In this document: positions 44,121 through 52,932 of the stretch, piece after piece
How positions within the stretch are numbered: the first letter of the stretch is position 1
How the letters are laid out: each line of letters opens with the position of its first letter
Assembly: GCA_016839555.1 (NCBI GenBank)
Contig: JAEOUA010000006.1
Span: 375,982-439,981 of the forward strand
Source of the DNA: Promethearchaeota archaeon
GTDB taxonomy: Archaea; Asgardarchaeota; Lokiarchaeia; Sigyniarchaeales; SOKP01
Direction: 5' to 3'
Length of the DNA stretch: 64,000 nt
Program-made: the position numbers and the translations under genes
Notes under the pieces: generated by a model
What the model saw: only the letters and a program-made list of their open reading frames with translations
Database searches by the model: none
Told to the model about the DNA's origin: nothing

Positions 44121-44948
44121 TTATGGTTTTTTTTTATTTTTTATTTCTTCTTCCATATCTTCATTCTCTTCGGGAGATTCAATTGAAACTTCTGAAATAT
44201 CCTCTTCATCAACTTCATCCAGTAATTCTTGATCTTCTAAACTCAGTTCTTCTTCAATCTCCTCCACTAAATATTCACCAGCCCTTAGTTTTTCCGCTTT
44301 TGTTTTTGGTTTCTTAGCTTCAATTTCTTGTTGCTTTTTCTTTAGTAATTCCTCTTTAATTTTTACTTCATCACCAGTATCATAATCGGCATTGAAAATC
44401 TTTACAATAATCCCTAATGTTCCTGATTTTTGAATACATTGTGCAACACCTTTATCTACAGCAATTTGAGCTGGATAACCACTTTTTTTCATTGTTCCCG
44501 ACCGAAATATTTGCGTTCGGGCTCTTTGAGAAGTTACTTTTCCAGAGATTCTGATTTCTACTCCTTTCGCACCCGCATCTATTATTCTGCGAAGGATATA
44601 ATATCCTGCCCTTCTATAATGTCTTCCTCTGTCTAATGAATATGCTAATCGTTCAGCCATGATTTGCGCATCTAAACTGGGATTTTCGATTTCTTCGACC
44701 TCAATCTGGGGTCGTTCAAGGTTAAATTTATTTTCAAGCGTTTCCGTTATTTCTTGAATACGTTTCCCCCCCTTTCCTATAACTAAACCCGGGCGGGAGG
44801 TTTTTAACGTAATACGTACTCCAAGAGGTGTTTTCTGGAAGTCGATACCGGAAAATCCTGCTCTTACAAGTTCAGAACGCAGATACTCATTTATTTGCAT
44901 TAATTTTATACCTTGCTCGATAAAATGTTTGGCGAGGGGCATTAGCAT
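44121..44948 (-). CDS. rps3: Small ribosomal subunit protein uS3 with acidic C-terminal tail
   Basis: The KH domain is clear (PGLVIGKGGKRIQEI), and the S3 C-terminal domain (GVEIRISGKVTSQRARTQIFRSG) follows. The 275 residues exceed the usual archaeal length by an acidic tail of about 65 residues with SLEDQELLDEVDEEDISEVS. Such extensions are not needed for the core fold and may be lineage-specific. Confidence 0.95.
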   Translation of the reverse strand: MLMPLAKHFIEQGIKLMQINEYLRSELVRAGFSGIDFQKTPLGVRITLKTSRPGLVIGKGGKRIQEITETLENKFNLERPQIEVEEIENPSLDAQIMAERLAYSLDRGRHYRRAGYYILRRIIDAGAKGVEIRISGKVTSQRARTQIFRSGTMKKSGYPAQIAVDKGVAQCIQKSGTLGIIVKIFNADYDTGDEVKIKEELLKKKQQEIEAKKPKTKAEKLRAGEYLVEEIEEELSLEDQELLDEVDEEDISEVSIESPEENEDMEEEIKNKKKP

Positions 44949-45013
44949 TCACCGATTTTTTTTATACTCATTTTAATAAATCTTTTTGATAAATTTTTAA
45001 TTTTATTTTTGGA

Positions 45014-45493
45014 TTAAGAAGGAAATTCATACACTACTATTTCTACATGAGAAAGATGCTTGTAACTTGCAGTAGACCGACCATAAGCGCGCTCTATATA
45101 TCTTTTTATTATTCTTCCTCGTTGCGTTGCGGCATGAATTATGCGACAGTAATCTATATCCAAACCTTTAAATTCTGCATTTGATTCTACTTGAGTCAAG
45201 ATTTCATAAATTCTTGCAGCTGCTTTTTTGGGATATCTTCCCGCATACCAATTGAATTTTTTTAAGTCTTTTTTATGAGCGACCTTTTTTTTATGGCGTC
45301 GAAATGGCACCGATTGCTTTAATCGAATTACTTTTTCTAAAAATGTTTTTGCTTCATCGATATACATTCCTTTAATAACATCGCATATTTCTCTTGCATG
45401 TTTTGGCTTAATACGTAAATCTCTTCCGCTAGCTTTTGCTAATCGTTCTGAATCATATTTCTCTTCTGCAAAAGAGTATCCCCAGTTTGGCAT
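45014..45493 (-). CDS. rpl22: Large ribosomal subunit protein uL22
   Basis: The 159-residue protein has the archaeal/eukaryotic L22 pattern: SGRDLRIKPKHAREICDVIKG, then AQ-like YPKKAAARIYEILTQVESNAEF and the end SHVEIVVYE. It is between S19 and S3 in the usual order. Confidence 0.95.
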   Translation of the reverse strand: MPNWGYSFAEEKYDSERLAKASGRDLRIKPKHAREICDVIKGMYIDEAKTFLEKVIRLKQSVPFRRHKKKVAHKKDLKKFNWYAGRYPKKAAARIYEILTQVESNAEFKGLDIDYCRIIHAATQRGRIIKRYIERAYGRSTASYKHLSHVEIVVYEFPS

Positions 45494-45532
45494 TGATTTA
45501 ATCCACTTTTATTTTTTATTATTAATAATTGA

Positions 45533-46057
45533 TTATTTTAACGGAACATATTTAGAACTTCGAGTAGCTCCAATTCCAGGAGTACCATGTTCTACTCTCT
45601 TCCTGGTGGGTGAAAATTCTCCTAAAAAATGTCCTATCATATCAGGTTTAATTTCTACTACATTATAATCAAGTCCATTGTAAACACCAATCGTAAGGCC
45701 CACCATTTCGGGAAAGACTAACATATCTCTGACGTGGGTTCGAGTAAGTAAATCCTTTCCATGCTTTTTGGCGCGATAGGCTCTTCTTAATCGTTCAAGA
45801 AGCTTTTTCTGTCTGGGTGGGAGTCCTCGCTTTAGAGAGCGTCTTGCTCTTGCTGGCAATAATTGTATAAAGGTATCCATATTCATTTTCTTTAATTCTT
45901 CTAAGGTATATCCACGATAATGAAATTTTAATCTCTCTAGTTCCTTTTCGGCATCCAGATCCTCTTTTTCTGAGGGTTCCTTTCCCTCCGGTTCTTCTTC
46001 AAGGTCTTCTTCGGAATCCTCTAGTTCCTCTTCGTTAATCTCTTCATCTGGAGTCAT
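45533..46057 (-). CDS. rps19: Small ribosomal subunit protein uS19 with acidic N-terminal extension
   Basis: The core matches archaeal S19/S15: [26 protein letters not shown]...FVPEM-like [16 protein letters not shown] and [19 protein letters not shown]. The 174 residues include about 38 extra, strongly acidic N-terminal residues. The gene begins the S19-L22-S3 run; L2, L23, L4 and L3 do not precede it. Confidence 0.95.
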   Translation of the reverse strand: MTPDEEINEEELEDSEEDLEEEPEGKEPSEKEDLDAEKELERLKFHYRGYTLEELKKMNMDTFIQLLPARARRSLKRGLPPRQKKLLERLRRAYRAKKHGKDLLTRTHVRDMLVFPEMVGLTIGVYNGLDYNVVEIKPDMIGHFLGEFSPTRKRVEHGTPGIGATRSSKYVPLK

Positions 46058-46264
46058 TTTCTCATCAAATTGTGTTATCTCAATAAAGATCGTTCCATTA
46101 ATTGTTTGTTAAATATAATAATCTGTGTATTAATAATTCAATTAAATTTTTTAATTTAATTGATTTTGATAAAAAAAGAACTTCTAGAATGTTTAAAATC
46201 ATAAAATTTTTATAGTATTATTAAATCCTTTTTTATTTTCCCAATTAAACATTTTTAAATGGTT

Positions 46265-46939
46265 CTAGTGATAATGATTTGGATTAAATACCCTTGTAAT
46301 ATCTTCCTCATCAAAATGTCCGCTCCAACGCTCCTTAATCACGACAAATTTTTCTTTTTGAGTATTTGCATTTATAATTGAATGGTAGCTGCCAACCGGA
46401 TTTTTAATATGAGTTCCGGATTCAACAAAATAATAGACTCGATGACCAGTCAAAACGATGGGTTTTCCTTTTAGTATTTCCCAGTATTCGCTGCGCTCTC
46501 TATGAATTTGGAAGGAAATCCCCATCTCAGGTTTAATAAAAATGAGATTATATTCTGGATACGTGAATTTAATACTGTACCATTTGGATAAAATATCAAT
46601 ATATCCATCTGGAACCTCATGAGATTTTTTGAATTCAATTGGATCTATTTTGATTTTTTGAGCCTTTTCGTATTTGTATGGATTATAAATAATTTGATGC
46701 TGAGAAACATCCAGATTATATTTGATATGGATTTCTTTATCAGATCTATTAATTATCATATAATATCCATTAGGAGGAATTATTAAATCTTGCGAGCTAA
46801 TATCCTCTGTGAAAAATATATTACCATTAATTAAAAAAATATCCTTTAAATACTTCACCTTAATGTCGATAAGTAATAATTTTGAATCATTTTTCCGCAA
46901 TAAAGTCCCTCTATTTGATCCTAATTTTTCACTATACAT
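46265..46939 (-). CDS. Cupin protein, mannose-6-phosphate isomerase/GMP type
   Basis: The 224-residue protein has a cupin in residues 115-215: LIFIKPEMGISFQIHRERSEYWEILKGKPIVL and HIKNPVGSYHSIINANTQKEKFVVIKERW, ending EEDITRVFNP. This resembles the type II phosphomannose isomerase cupin. The N-terminal 100 residues match no known domain. The gene lies 29 bases downstream of ribokinase and could share its transcript and a role in sugar metabolism. Confidence 0.7.
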   Translation of the reverse strand: MYSEKLGSNRGTLLRKNDSKLLLIDIKVKYLKDIFLINGNIFFTEDISSQDLIIPPNGYYMIINRSDKEIHIKYNLDVSQHQIIYNPYKYEKAQKIKIDPIEFKKSHEVPDGYIDILSKWYSIKFTYPEYNLIFIKPEMGISFQIHRERSEYWEILKGKPIVLTGHRVYYFVESGTHIKNPVGSYHSIINANTQKEKFVVIKERWSGHFDEEDITRVFNPNHYH

Positions 46940-46968
46940 CTTTCACTTATTTCCTCTAAAAAAGATTC

Positions 46969-47979
46969 TTATTTCATCTTATTATACTCTTTTACGCGAT
47001 TTATAATTTCCTCTTGATAGGGAATTGAGCTTTGAGCGCCCTCTCGGGTCACCGCAATCGATGCGGCACACGTTGCAAATTTTACAGCTTCTCTTATATC
47101 TTTTCCCTTACATAATTGGCTTGCGAGTACCCCATTGAAACAATCACCTGCTCCCACCGTATCAACTGCCTTAACTTTAAAAGCAGGCATCTTGGTTGCT
47201 ACATTTTCTTTTCCATCATATATAATACAACCATCAGGACCTATTGTAGTAATAATATTATGAATTCCTAATTCAGAAATGTTTTTTGAGATAGCAATAA
47301 TCTTTTGGATTAAATTTGCTCTTTTTTCGAAGTTTTCCTCAAATCCTAAGAGTGAATGCAATCTGAAGAGTTCTCCTTCATTTGGCACGAGGATATCAAT
47401 ATTTTTCAATAGTTCCTTGGGTATTGCTTTTAATGGAGCAGGATTAAGGATTTTTATACATTCTCCTTCTGATGCAATTGAATAAATTTGTTGGATTGTT
47501 TCAATTGGGATTTCCATTTGTACTATTAAAGATTTCGCATTCCGTATAATATCTCCTTTATTTCGTATTTCTTCTGGGCTTAATAAAAAATTAGCGCCAG
47601 GTGCTACACTTATCATATTCTCTCCATTCTCATCGATCATTATAAATGCAACTCCACTATGCTCTTCTGGATCTCTTATAATATTTGTAGTATCAATCTC
47701 TTCCTTTTGTAGTTGTTCCAGCATTTGGTCTCCAAAAGCGTCTTTCCCAATTTTTCCAATAAAAATCGTAGTGCTTCCATCTCTCGCTGACGCAACAGCT
47801 TGATTAGCTCCTTTTCCTCCAAACGATTGTCTGAAAATGCCACCAGTCACCGTTTCTCCTGGTTTTGGAAGTCGCTTAGAATAAATATTCAAATCCATAT
47901 TACAGGAACCAATTATCAAGACATACTCGTTTTTAGTATTATTCATATTACTTAAAGATAACCTAATTATAATATTCAA
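46969..47979 (-). CDS. rbsK: Ribokinase, PfkB family
   Basis: The 336-residue kinase has the ribokinase signature GGKGANQAVASARDG near residue 50 and a C-terminal DTVGAGDCFNGVLASQL with catalytic Asp. A SVAPGAN loop is also present. It phosphorylates ribose or a related sugar. Met12 (47946) is a plausible alternative start, giving MNNTKNEYVLIIGSCN. It is divergent from the small membrane protein at 48171 and upstream of the cupin gene. Confidence 0.9.
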   Translation of the reverse strand: MNIIIRLSLSNMNNTKNEYVLIIGSCNMDLNIYSKRLPKPGETVTGGIFRQSFGGKGANQAVASARDGSTTIFIGKIGKDAFGDQMLEQLQKEEIDTTNIIRDPEEHSGVAFIMIDENGENMISVAPGANFLLSPEEIRNKGDIIRNAKSLIVQMEIPIETIQQIYSIASEGECIKILNPAPLKAIPKELLKNIDILVPNEGELFRLHSLLGFEENFEKRANLIQKIIAISKNISELGIHNIITTIGPDGCIIYDGKENVATKMPAFKVKAVDTVGAGDCFNGVLASQLCKGKDIREAVKFATCAASIAVTREGAQSSIPYQEEIINRVKEYNKMK

Positions 47980-48170
47980 AATGGCTGTTTTTTATACAAT
48001 TCTCTATTGATTGAAAAATGATCTCTTATTTTTAATTAATTGATATAAAAATCTTAAACCTTCAATAATTCAAATGGTTTTTATTTTATTTGATTTTATA
48101 ATATAACATATATATTAAACTAAATAATTTAGTATCTAAAAAAAAATTAAATAAAAAAAGGTAATAACAA

Positions 48171-48512
48171 ATGGGCGTAAGTAAAGATAAGATTATCGGA
48201 GCAATAGTCATTATATTAGGCATACTCATTGCTGTCATCTATACCCTTGGATCTATTGTCGACTTAATTTGGGAAGAGGTAGATCCCTTTTCACATGGCG
48301 TCGATTTAACCTCCTCATGGCTGAGCGAGATTGATTTATTTAACTGGAGATACTTTGTTGTTGGTCCAATGTGGTTAGTCGTCATGCTTATCGCTATCAT
48401 CGCAATTTGGATCGGATATAGTATGCTCACAACACCTGCTCCAGTTCCGCTTGAAGAACTTGAAGAAGAGCTTGCAGCAGAAGAGGAAGAAATCGCTAAA
48501 GAAGATGAATAG
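48171..48512 (+). CDS. Small two-TM protein with acidic tail
   Basis: The 113-residue protein has two hydrophobic helices (about 8-32 and 63-86) and a strongly acidic C-terminal tail (EELEEELAAEEEEIAKEDE). The base composition is richer in G+C than its neighbours. No family is recognised; it may be abundant or membrane-scaffold-like, but that is a guess. Confidence 0.7.
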   Translation: MGVSKDKIIGAIVIILGILIAVIYTLGSIVDLIWEEVDPFSHGVDLTSSWLSEIDLFNWRYFVVGPMWLVVMLIAIIAIWIGYSMLTTPAPVPLEELEEELAAEEEEIAKEDE

Positions 48513-48759
48513 TAAGTCCTAATCTATTTTATTTTTTTCTTATTTCTTATTTTCTTTTTTAAACTCTTTGTTTTTTTTTAGAAATATTAAATGTAATGAT
48601 TTATTGTTTAAGACTCTTAAAGCCTATTTGAATACTAGACTTACTCCTCTGAATCAAGAAGTTTTTATTATATTATTATTTTTTCTAAATATAATTGAAA
48701 ATTTAATTCTAATTGCTTTCAATAAAGCTTTAAATAAATATTAAGGAGAAAAATAGAAA

Positions 48760-48957
48760 ATGAGTTTCGAAATTGAAATCGACATGGATGCTTGCACGGG
48801 ATGCGGTACATGCTATGAGGTCTGCCCATCAGAGTGTTTTGGCGAACCAGAAGGTGGAAAAGTTAATGTGATCGAGGATATGAGAGATGAATGCGTTGGA
48901 TGCCGTGCATGCGAAACGCAGTGCCCAGAAGAGGCAATTACAATTACAGAAGTCTAA
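48760..48957 (+). CDS. Two [4Fe-4S] ferredoxin
   Basis: The 65-residue protein has two cluster motifs, CTGCGTCYEVCPSECF and CVGCRACETQCPE, in the standard spacing. It would carry electrons between oxidoreductases in the cytoplasm. An AAGGAG-type site precedes the ATG. It is relatively G+C-rich and acidic compared with the surrounding genes. Confidence 0.93.
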   Translation: MSFEIEIDMDACTGCGTCYEVCPSECFGEPEGGKVNVIEDMRDECVGCRACETQCPEEAITITEV

Positions 48958-49461
48958 AACAAATGTACTAGAATTTTTTATTCTTTTTTTTTCTTTTTTA
49001 ACTATTTTCTTTTTCTATTTATATTTTCAATATATAAATTCAAGTTTCATAAATCCCAGAGAATTTCTGGTGCTCGATAATGAAAAAAAGAAATGAGATT
49101 AACAAAAATTTTAAATAATAAGAAATTATAAGAAGTAGATATAAAAAAAAATAATGATGATTAATTTTCAGTGGGTGGTAATTAATCCTTAACTATTTTT
49201 TCTTGTTTTAGTTAATTTATCACCTTTGATTAGGTAATTAAAATTCTGGTCCAAAAAATTGGACACAATAATAAAATGGTTTATTAATTATATAAATGTT
49301 TTGTTTATCAAATATGTTCAGTATTACTAGGAGATTTCTAAAATTTGTTTATTTTTTCAAAAAAATTTTAAAATATCATTAAACTTTTTTTAGAAAAGTA
49401 AACAAACTTCATAATATAAAAAATTTATTGAACACAATCGAGAAAAAAAACAGAATTTTCA
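48958..49461. other. 504-base intergenic region with a perfect hairpin
   Basis: After the ferredoxin stop there is a T-rich stretch (termination likely near 48975-49015). Between convergent genes lies AT-rich DNA with no gene. A perfect GTCCAA-AAAA-TTGGAC hairpin with a 4-nt loop is at 49249-49264; it might be a terminator or a repressor site, but it is far from any start codon. Nothing else was found. Confidence 0.4.
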
Positions 49462-50589
49462 TTACCACAATAGAATTCTACCGCATTGTTTACACGTCCC
49501 TTGATTAACTTGCTGATGAATACAGTTTTCATGGTAAAGAGCTCCACATTCTTTACATTGATATATTTTTTTTGTACTTTTTTCAAACCCATATCCGCAA
49601 TAGGCGCATTTATTTGTTAAAGCAGTGTCTAGGTCATTTGGGCTAACTTCTATGATTTGAGAGGTCGTTGTTAAGCCGATTCCCTCGTTTCCAGTAATAT
49701 TAGAGGGAGTAACATACTCTTTTTGAGGGTCAGGGGTTATCCATTGTTCTTCTAAAGGAATTTGAGGAGTTGGTGTTTGGGTTTGAATCTTTCTACCAGG
49801 TTGTTTTATCCCCATTTTTTGAGAGATTTTTTCATCTAGAATATTAGTTAAGATAAGTGCGGAAGTATATCTCCCTCTTTTTCCTCCTTTTTGAAGGTGA
49901 ACATGTGAAATAAAATGAATAACTCGGCCACCCTTTTTTCCAAAATCAAAATAAACTAGTACGGGTCCATTTTCCCATTTTTTCTTGAGTTCATTCGAAC
50001 TGATGAGCACATGGACGTCATTTACACTCAGCAGTTCAATTGGAAAACTTTTGGTTTCTAACCACCATTTAAATTCATCGCTTTTAGATTTTTTTGAATT
50101 CCATTTACTCTGTTGTATCTCTCCTAAAACACTATCAAGAAAAGGATGATCTGGTTGTTGGATTTGGCATTTTATGACGACATCACCAGTCCGTCTTCGA
50201 TTCCAACGAATATAGCCCGGAAAGATATTTTCCACAATATAAAGTAATGCCCAGTCTGTGGTAATTAGCCACCCTCCATTAAGTACGTAGTCCTTTATTT
50301 TCGAGTATACAGACTTAGGAATCTCTTTTCCAGGACATCCAATTAATACGACATCAAATCGATTCAAATTTAAATCTTTTAATTCTTTATCGATATCCTT
50401 TCTCTTAATAAAAACTTTCTCAGAAGCGTACATATGTTGGATAACTTTCTTAGGTTTCTCGTATTGACCCTCAATTGCCAGGATTTTTCCGTGTTTTTCG
50501 ACTGCTTGTACAATTTCCTTTTTATTAAGCGCTTCCATCTTGCGCTTTCTCACTTCAGAATAAAGATCTTTAAAAGAAATTTCTCTCAC
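49462..50589 (-). CDS. GATase-like domain protein with C-terminal RING-like zinc domain
   Basis: The 375-residue protein has an N-terminal alpha/beta domain like ThuA/DUF4159 class-I-amidotransferase folds (IAGCPG-type DVVLIGCPGKEIPKSVY, GGWLITTDWALL, GGRVIHFISHVHLQKGG). A proline/threonine-rich linker (about 270-320) leads to a cross-braced zinc domain, CAYC...CKECGALYHENC...CKQC (C4HC3 pattern), similar to RING or prokaryotic RING proteins. E3 ligase activity is only a possibility. Confidence 0.62.
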   Translation of the reverse strand: MREISFKDLYSEVRKRKMEALNKKEIVQAVEKHGKILAIEGQYEKPKKVIQHMYASEKVFIKRKDIDKELKDLNLNRFDVVLIGCPGKEIPKSVYSKIKDYVLNGGWLITTDWALLYIVENIFPGYIRWNRRRTGDVVIKCQIQQPDHPFLDSVLGEIQQSKWNSKKSKSDEFKWWLETKSFPIELLSVNDVHVLISSNELKKKWENGPVLVYFDFGKKGGRVIHFISHVHLQKGGKRGRYTSALILTNILDEKISQKMGIKQPGRKIQTQTPTPQIPLEEQWITPDPQKEYVTPSNITGNEGIGLTTTSQIIEVSPNDLDTALTNKCAYCGYGFEKSTKKIYQCKECGALYHENCIHQQVNQGTCKQCGRILLW

Positions 50590-50685
50590 CTTTAAAATTT
50601 TTAATTTTCTTAATGTATTATCATATAATAAGAGAATAAAATAAATGTTTCTTATTTACTATAAGAGAATCAAGAGGAAAACCTT

Positions 50686-52209
50686 ATGGATTTTACGATA
50701 AAGAACATAGGATATCCTTCGGAATTTTGGATCTATTTTGAAGAGATCTCTAAAATACCGCGCTGTTCCGGAAAAGAAGAGAAAATAAGATCTTATATAG
50801 AAGAAGTTGCTAGATCTTTTCATTATAAGACCAAAATAGATAAAGCAGGAAATTTATTAGTATTTAAGGAGTCTAATAGAAATCCTCTAAAGAAAAAGAA
50901 GAGAAAAACAATTATCTTCCAGGCGCATTTGGATATGGTCTGTGAGAAAAATAGGGAAGTTTACCATGATTTTAGCAAAGATCCTTTATCATTAAAAGTT
51001 ATTAAGAAGGAGGGCGAAGAATGGTTAACTGCGGATTGTACAACTTTAGGAGCGGATAATGGGGTTGGAATCGCCTATTGCTTGACATTAATGAATTATT
51101 TAAATAATAAAAAACTCGATTTTACCAATATTTTTATAGATTTCCTTTTTACTGTGGAAGAGGAGGTGGGGCTTAATGGAGCATTTAATATCAACCAAGA
51201 TTTTATTGAAGGCAATTTTTTAATCAACTTAGATTCCGAAGAAGATAATAAATTTACCATTGGATGTGCTGGCGGTATAAATACCATTGGAACTTTAAAA
51301 TTAACATTCAAAAAAGTAAACGAATATCCTAAGGAATTGATTCCGATAAAATTAACTATAAAGGGTCTGCTTGGTGGACATTCAGGAAGAGATATTAATA
51401 AAGGGCGGGCGAATGCTATTAAAATCATATCAAAAATTTTATGGAAAGTAAATAATAAATATGGGTTATATTTAAGTTCATTAAATGGTGGGAATTTATC
51501 AAATGCGATTCCCAGAGAGGCAGAAGCAAGATTTTATTGCAAGAAAGATGATAAATCGGCAGTATTTAATTTTATTGATCATATTAAATCCGAAATAGAA
51601 CTAGGGATTTCCAAAATTGAACCGGATATGGAAATTATTTCGAAACCTATTGAAGAATCCGATGAATATATTATTTTTCCAAAAGAAATAGGGGATAAAT
51701 TAATTCATTTACTTTATGTAATGCCGAATGGTCCTATTTCCATTCATCCCAAAGATCCTGATTTAGTCTACACCTCAACAAATTTAGCATCAATAAAAAT
51801 GTCCGATGAGCAATTAGAAATGGTTACTAGTCAGAGGAGCTTACATGAAATTTCTAAAACAATTATTTATGAAAAGATTGAAGCGTTATTTAAGTTAGCG
51901 GATCTTCATATTGAAATCTCTCATAAAGGAGATTATCCTAGTTGGGAACCTAATTATGATTCAACACTTCTTAAAATCGCTGAAAAAAGTTATGAGGATT
52001 TATTTCAGAGCGCCCCCGATATTCAAACAATTCATGCGGGATTGGAAACGGGTATTTTGAATAAAAAATTTCCGGAAATAGAAATGATTTCACTGGGGCC
52101 TAATATCCAAGGTGGACATTCGCCTGATGAGAAACTTCATGTGAAAAGCGTCGAGAAAATATGGAAACTTTTATGTGAGCTCTTAAAAAATTTAGATACA
52201 TCAAATTAG
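50686..52209 (+). CDS. pepD: Aminoacyl-histidine dipeptidase, peptidase M20 (PepD)
   Basis: The 507-residue metallopeptidase hydrolyses Xaa-His and other dipeptides. Metal-binding and active-site segments are IIFQAHLDMVCEKN, DGVGIAYCL, the LDSEED motif and the dimerisation-domain GGHSGRDINKGRANA. The C-terminal motif IQTIHAGLETGIL follows. The size matches the PepD/cytosol non-specific dipeptidase group. It is monocistronic by position. Confidence 0.93.
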   Translation: MDFTIKNIGYPSEFWIYFEEISKIPRCSGKEEKIRSYIEEVARSFHYKTKIDKAGNLLVFKESNRNPLKKKKRKTIIFQAHLDMVCEKNREVYHDFSKDPLSLKVIKKEGEEWLTADCTTLGADNGVGIAYCLTLMNYLNNKKLDFTNIFIDFLFTVEEEVGLNGAFNINQDFIEGNFLINLDSEEDNKFTIGCAGGINTIGTLKLTFKKVNEYPKELIPIKLTIKGLLGGHSGRDINKGRANAIKIISKILWKVNNKYGLYLSSLNGGNLSNAIPREAEARFYCKKDDKSAVFNFIDHIKSEIELGISKIEPDMEIISKPIEESDEYIIFPKEIGDKLIHLLYVMPNGPISIHPKDPDLVYTSTNLASIKMSDEQLEMVTSQRSLHEISKTIIYEKIEALFKLADLHIEISHKGDYPSWEPNYDSTLLKIAEKSYEDLFQSAPDIQTIHAGLETGILNKKFPEIEMISLGPNIQGGHSPDEKLHVKSVEKIWKLLCELLKNLDTSN

Positions 52210-52323
52210 GCAATAAACTATTTATTAAGAAAAGTTTAAAAAAAGATATAACAAAAATATTTTAATTAAATCTAAATTTATTTATTTAATAATAATCAAT
52301 AAAATGAGACTTATTATTGTGTT

Positions 52324-52875
52324 ATGAGAAAGAAATCGAGAAAAACCAAGGATATAAAAAGAAGTGAGATGAATGGGTCTGAGACCGTTCTAGAAAAGCT
52401 TAAGGATAAGACCCCTTGGATATTTGGAAGCAAAATTAGAAAGCCTAAGATTAAATTTCCTTCTCTTAGCACTCGACGGAGAATTTCGGTGCCTTCTCCA
52501 TCAAAAACGTTTGTTTTAATTATTATATACATTATTCTTTTTGTTTTACAATGTGGGACAATCTATATTGTATATCGAGAAACTATCGCCTTAGGTGCAA
52601 CTGATAGTGGTGAGCCCTTATTTCTTTACCCAAGTATTTCGGAACAATTTATCCTTGAAGGTATAGTTGCATCGGTCCTGTTTTTAATTGGCAGTCTGGG
52701 GTTTATTTTAATCTATCAAGCAAGTAGGTATGTGTATAACCGCAGTACAGTCATTAAAATATTGGCTATTGGGCTTATTTTTATTTTAGTAGCATTTATT
52801 ATTCTACAGATAATGCTTTCGATTAAAACGGCGAGCTTCAGGCAATTCTTGTCAGATTTAATCTCACAATATTAA
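52324..52875 (+). CDS. OST3/OST6/OSTC-family membrane protein
   Basis: The 183-residue protein has a basic, proline-rich N terminus (KPKIKFPSL...RRRISVPSP) and three TMs at about 60-82, 112-138 and 146-170. The segment QFILEGIVASVLFLIGSLGF resembles the human OSTC segment [20 protein letters not shown], including its place before TM2, and the N-terminal Pro-Ser before TM1 also fits. OSTC/OST3/OST6 subunits belong to oligosaccharyltransferase. It lies beside no STT3 gene here. Similar Asgard proteins are known. Confidence 0.72.
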   Translation: MRKKSRKTKDIKRSEMNGSETVLEKLKDKTPWIFGSKIRKPKIKFPSLSTRRRISVPSPSKTFVLIIIYIILFVLQCGTIYIVYRETIALGATDSGEPLFLYPSISEQFILEGIVASVLFLIGSLGFILIYQASRYVYNRSTVIKILAIGLIFILVAFIILQIMLSIKTASFRQFLSDLISQY

Positions 52876-52932
52876 ACCTAAATTTTTAAATAAAAAACAA
52901 TAAAATCATTAATTTTAAAATAATTATTAATC

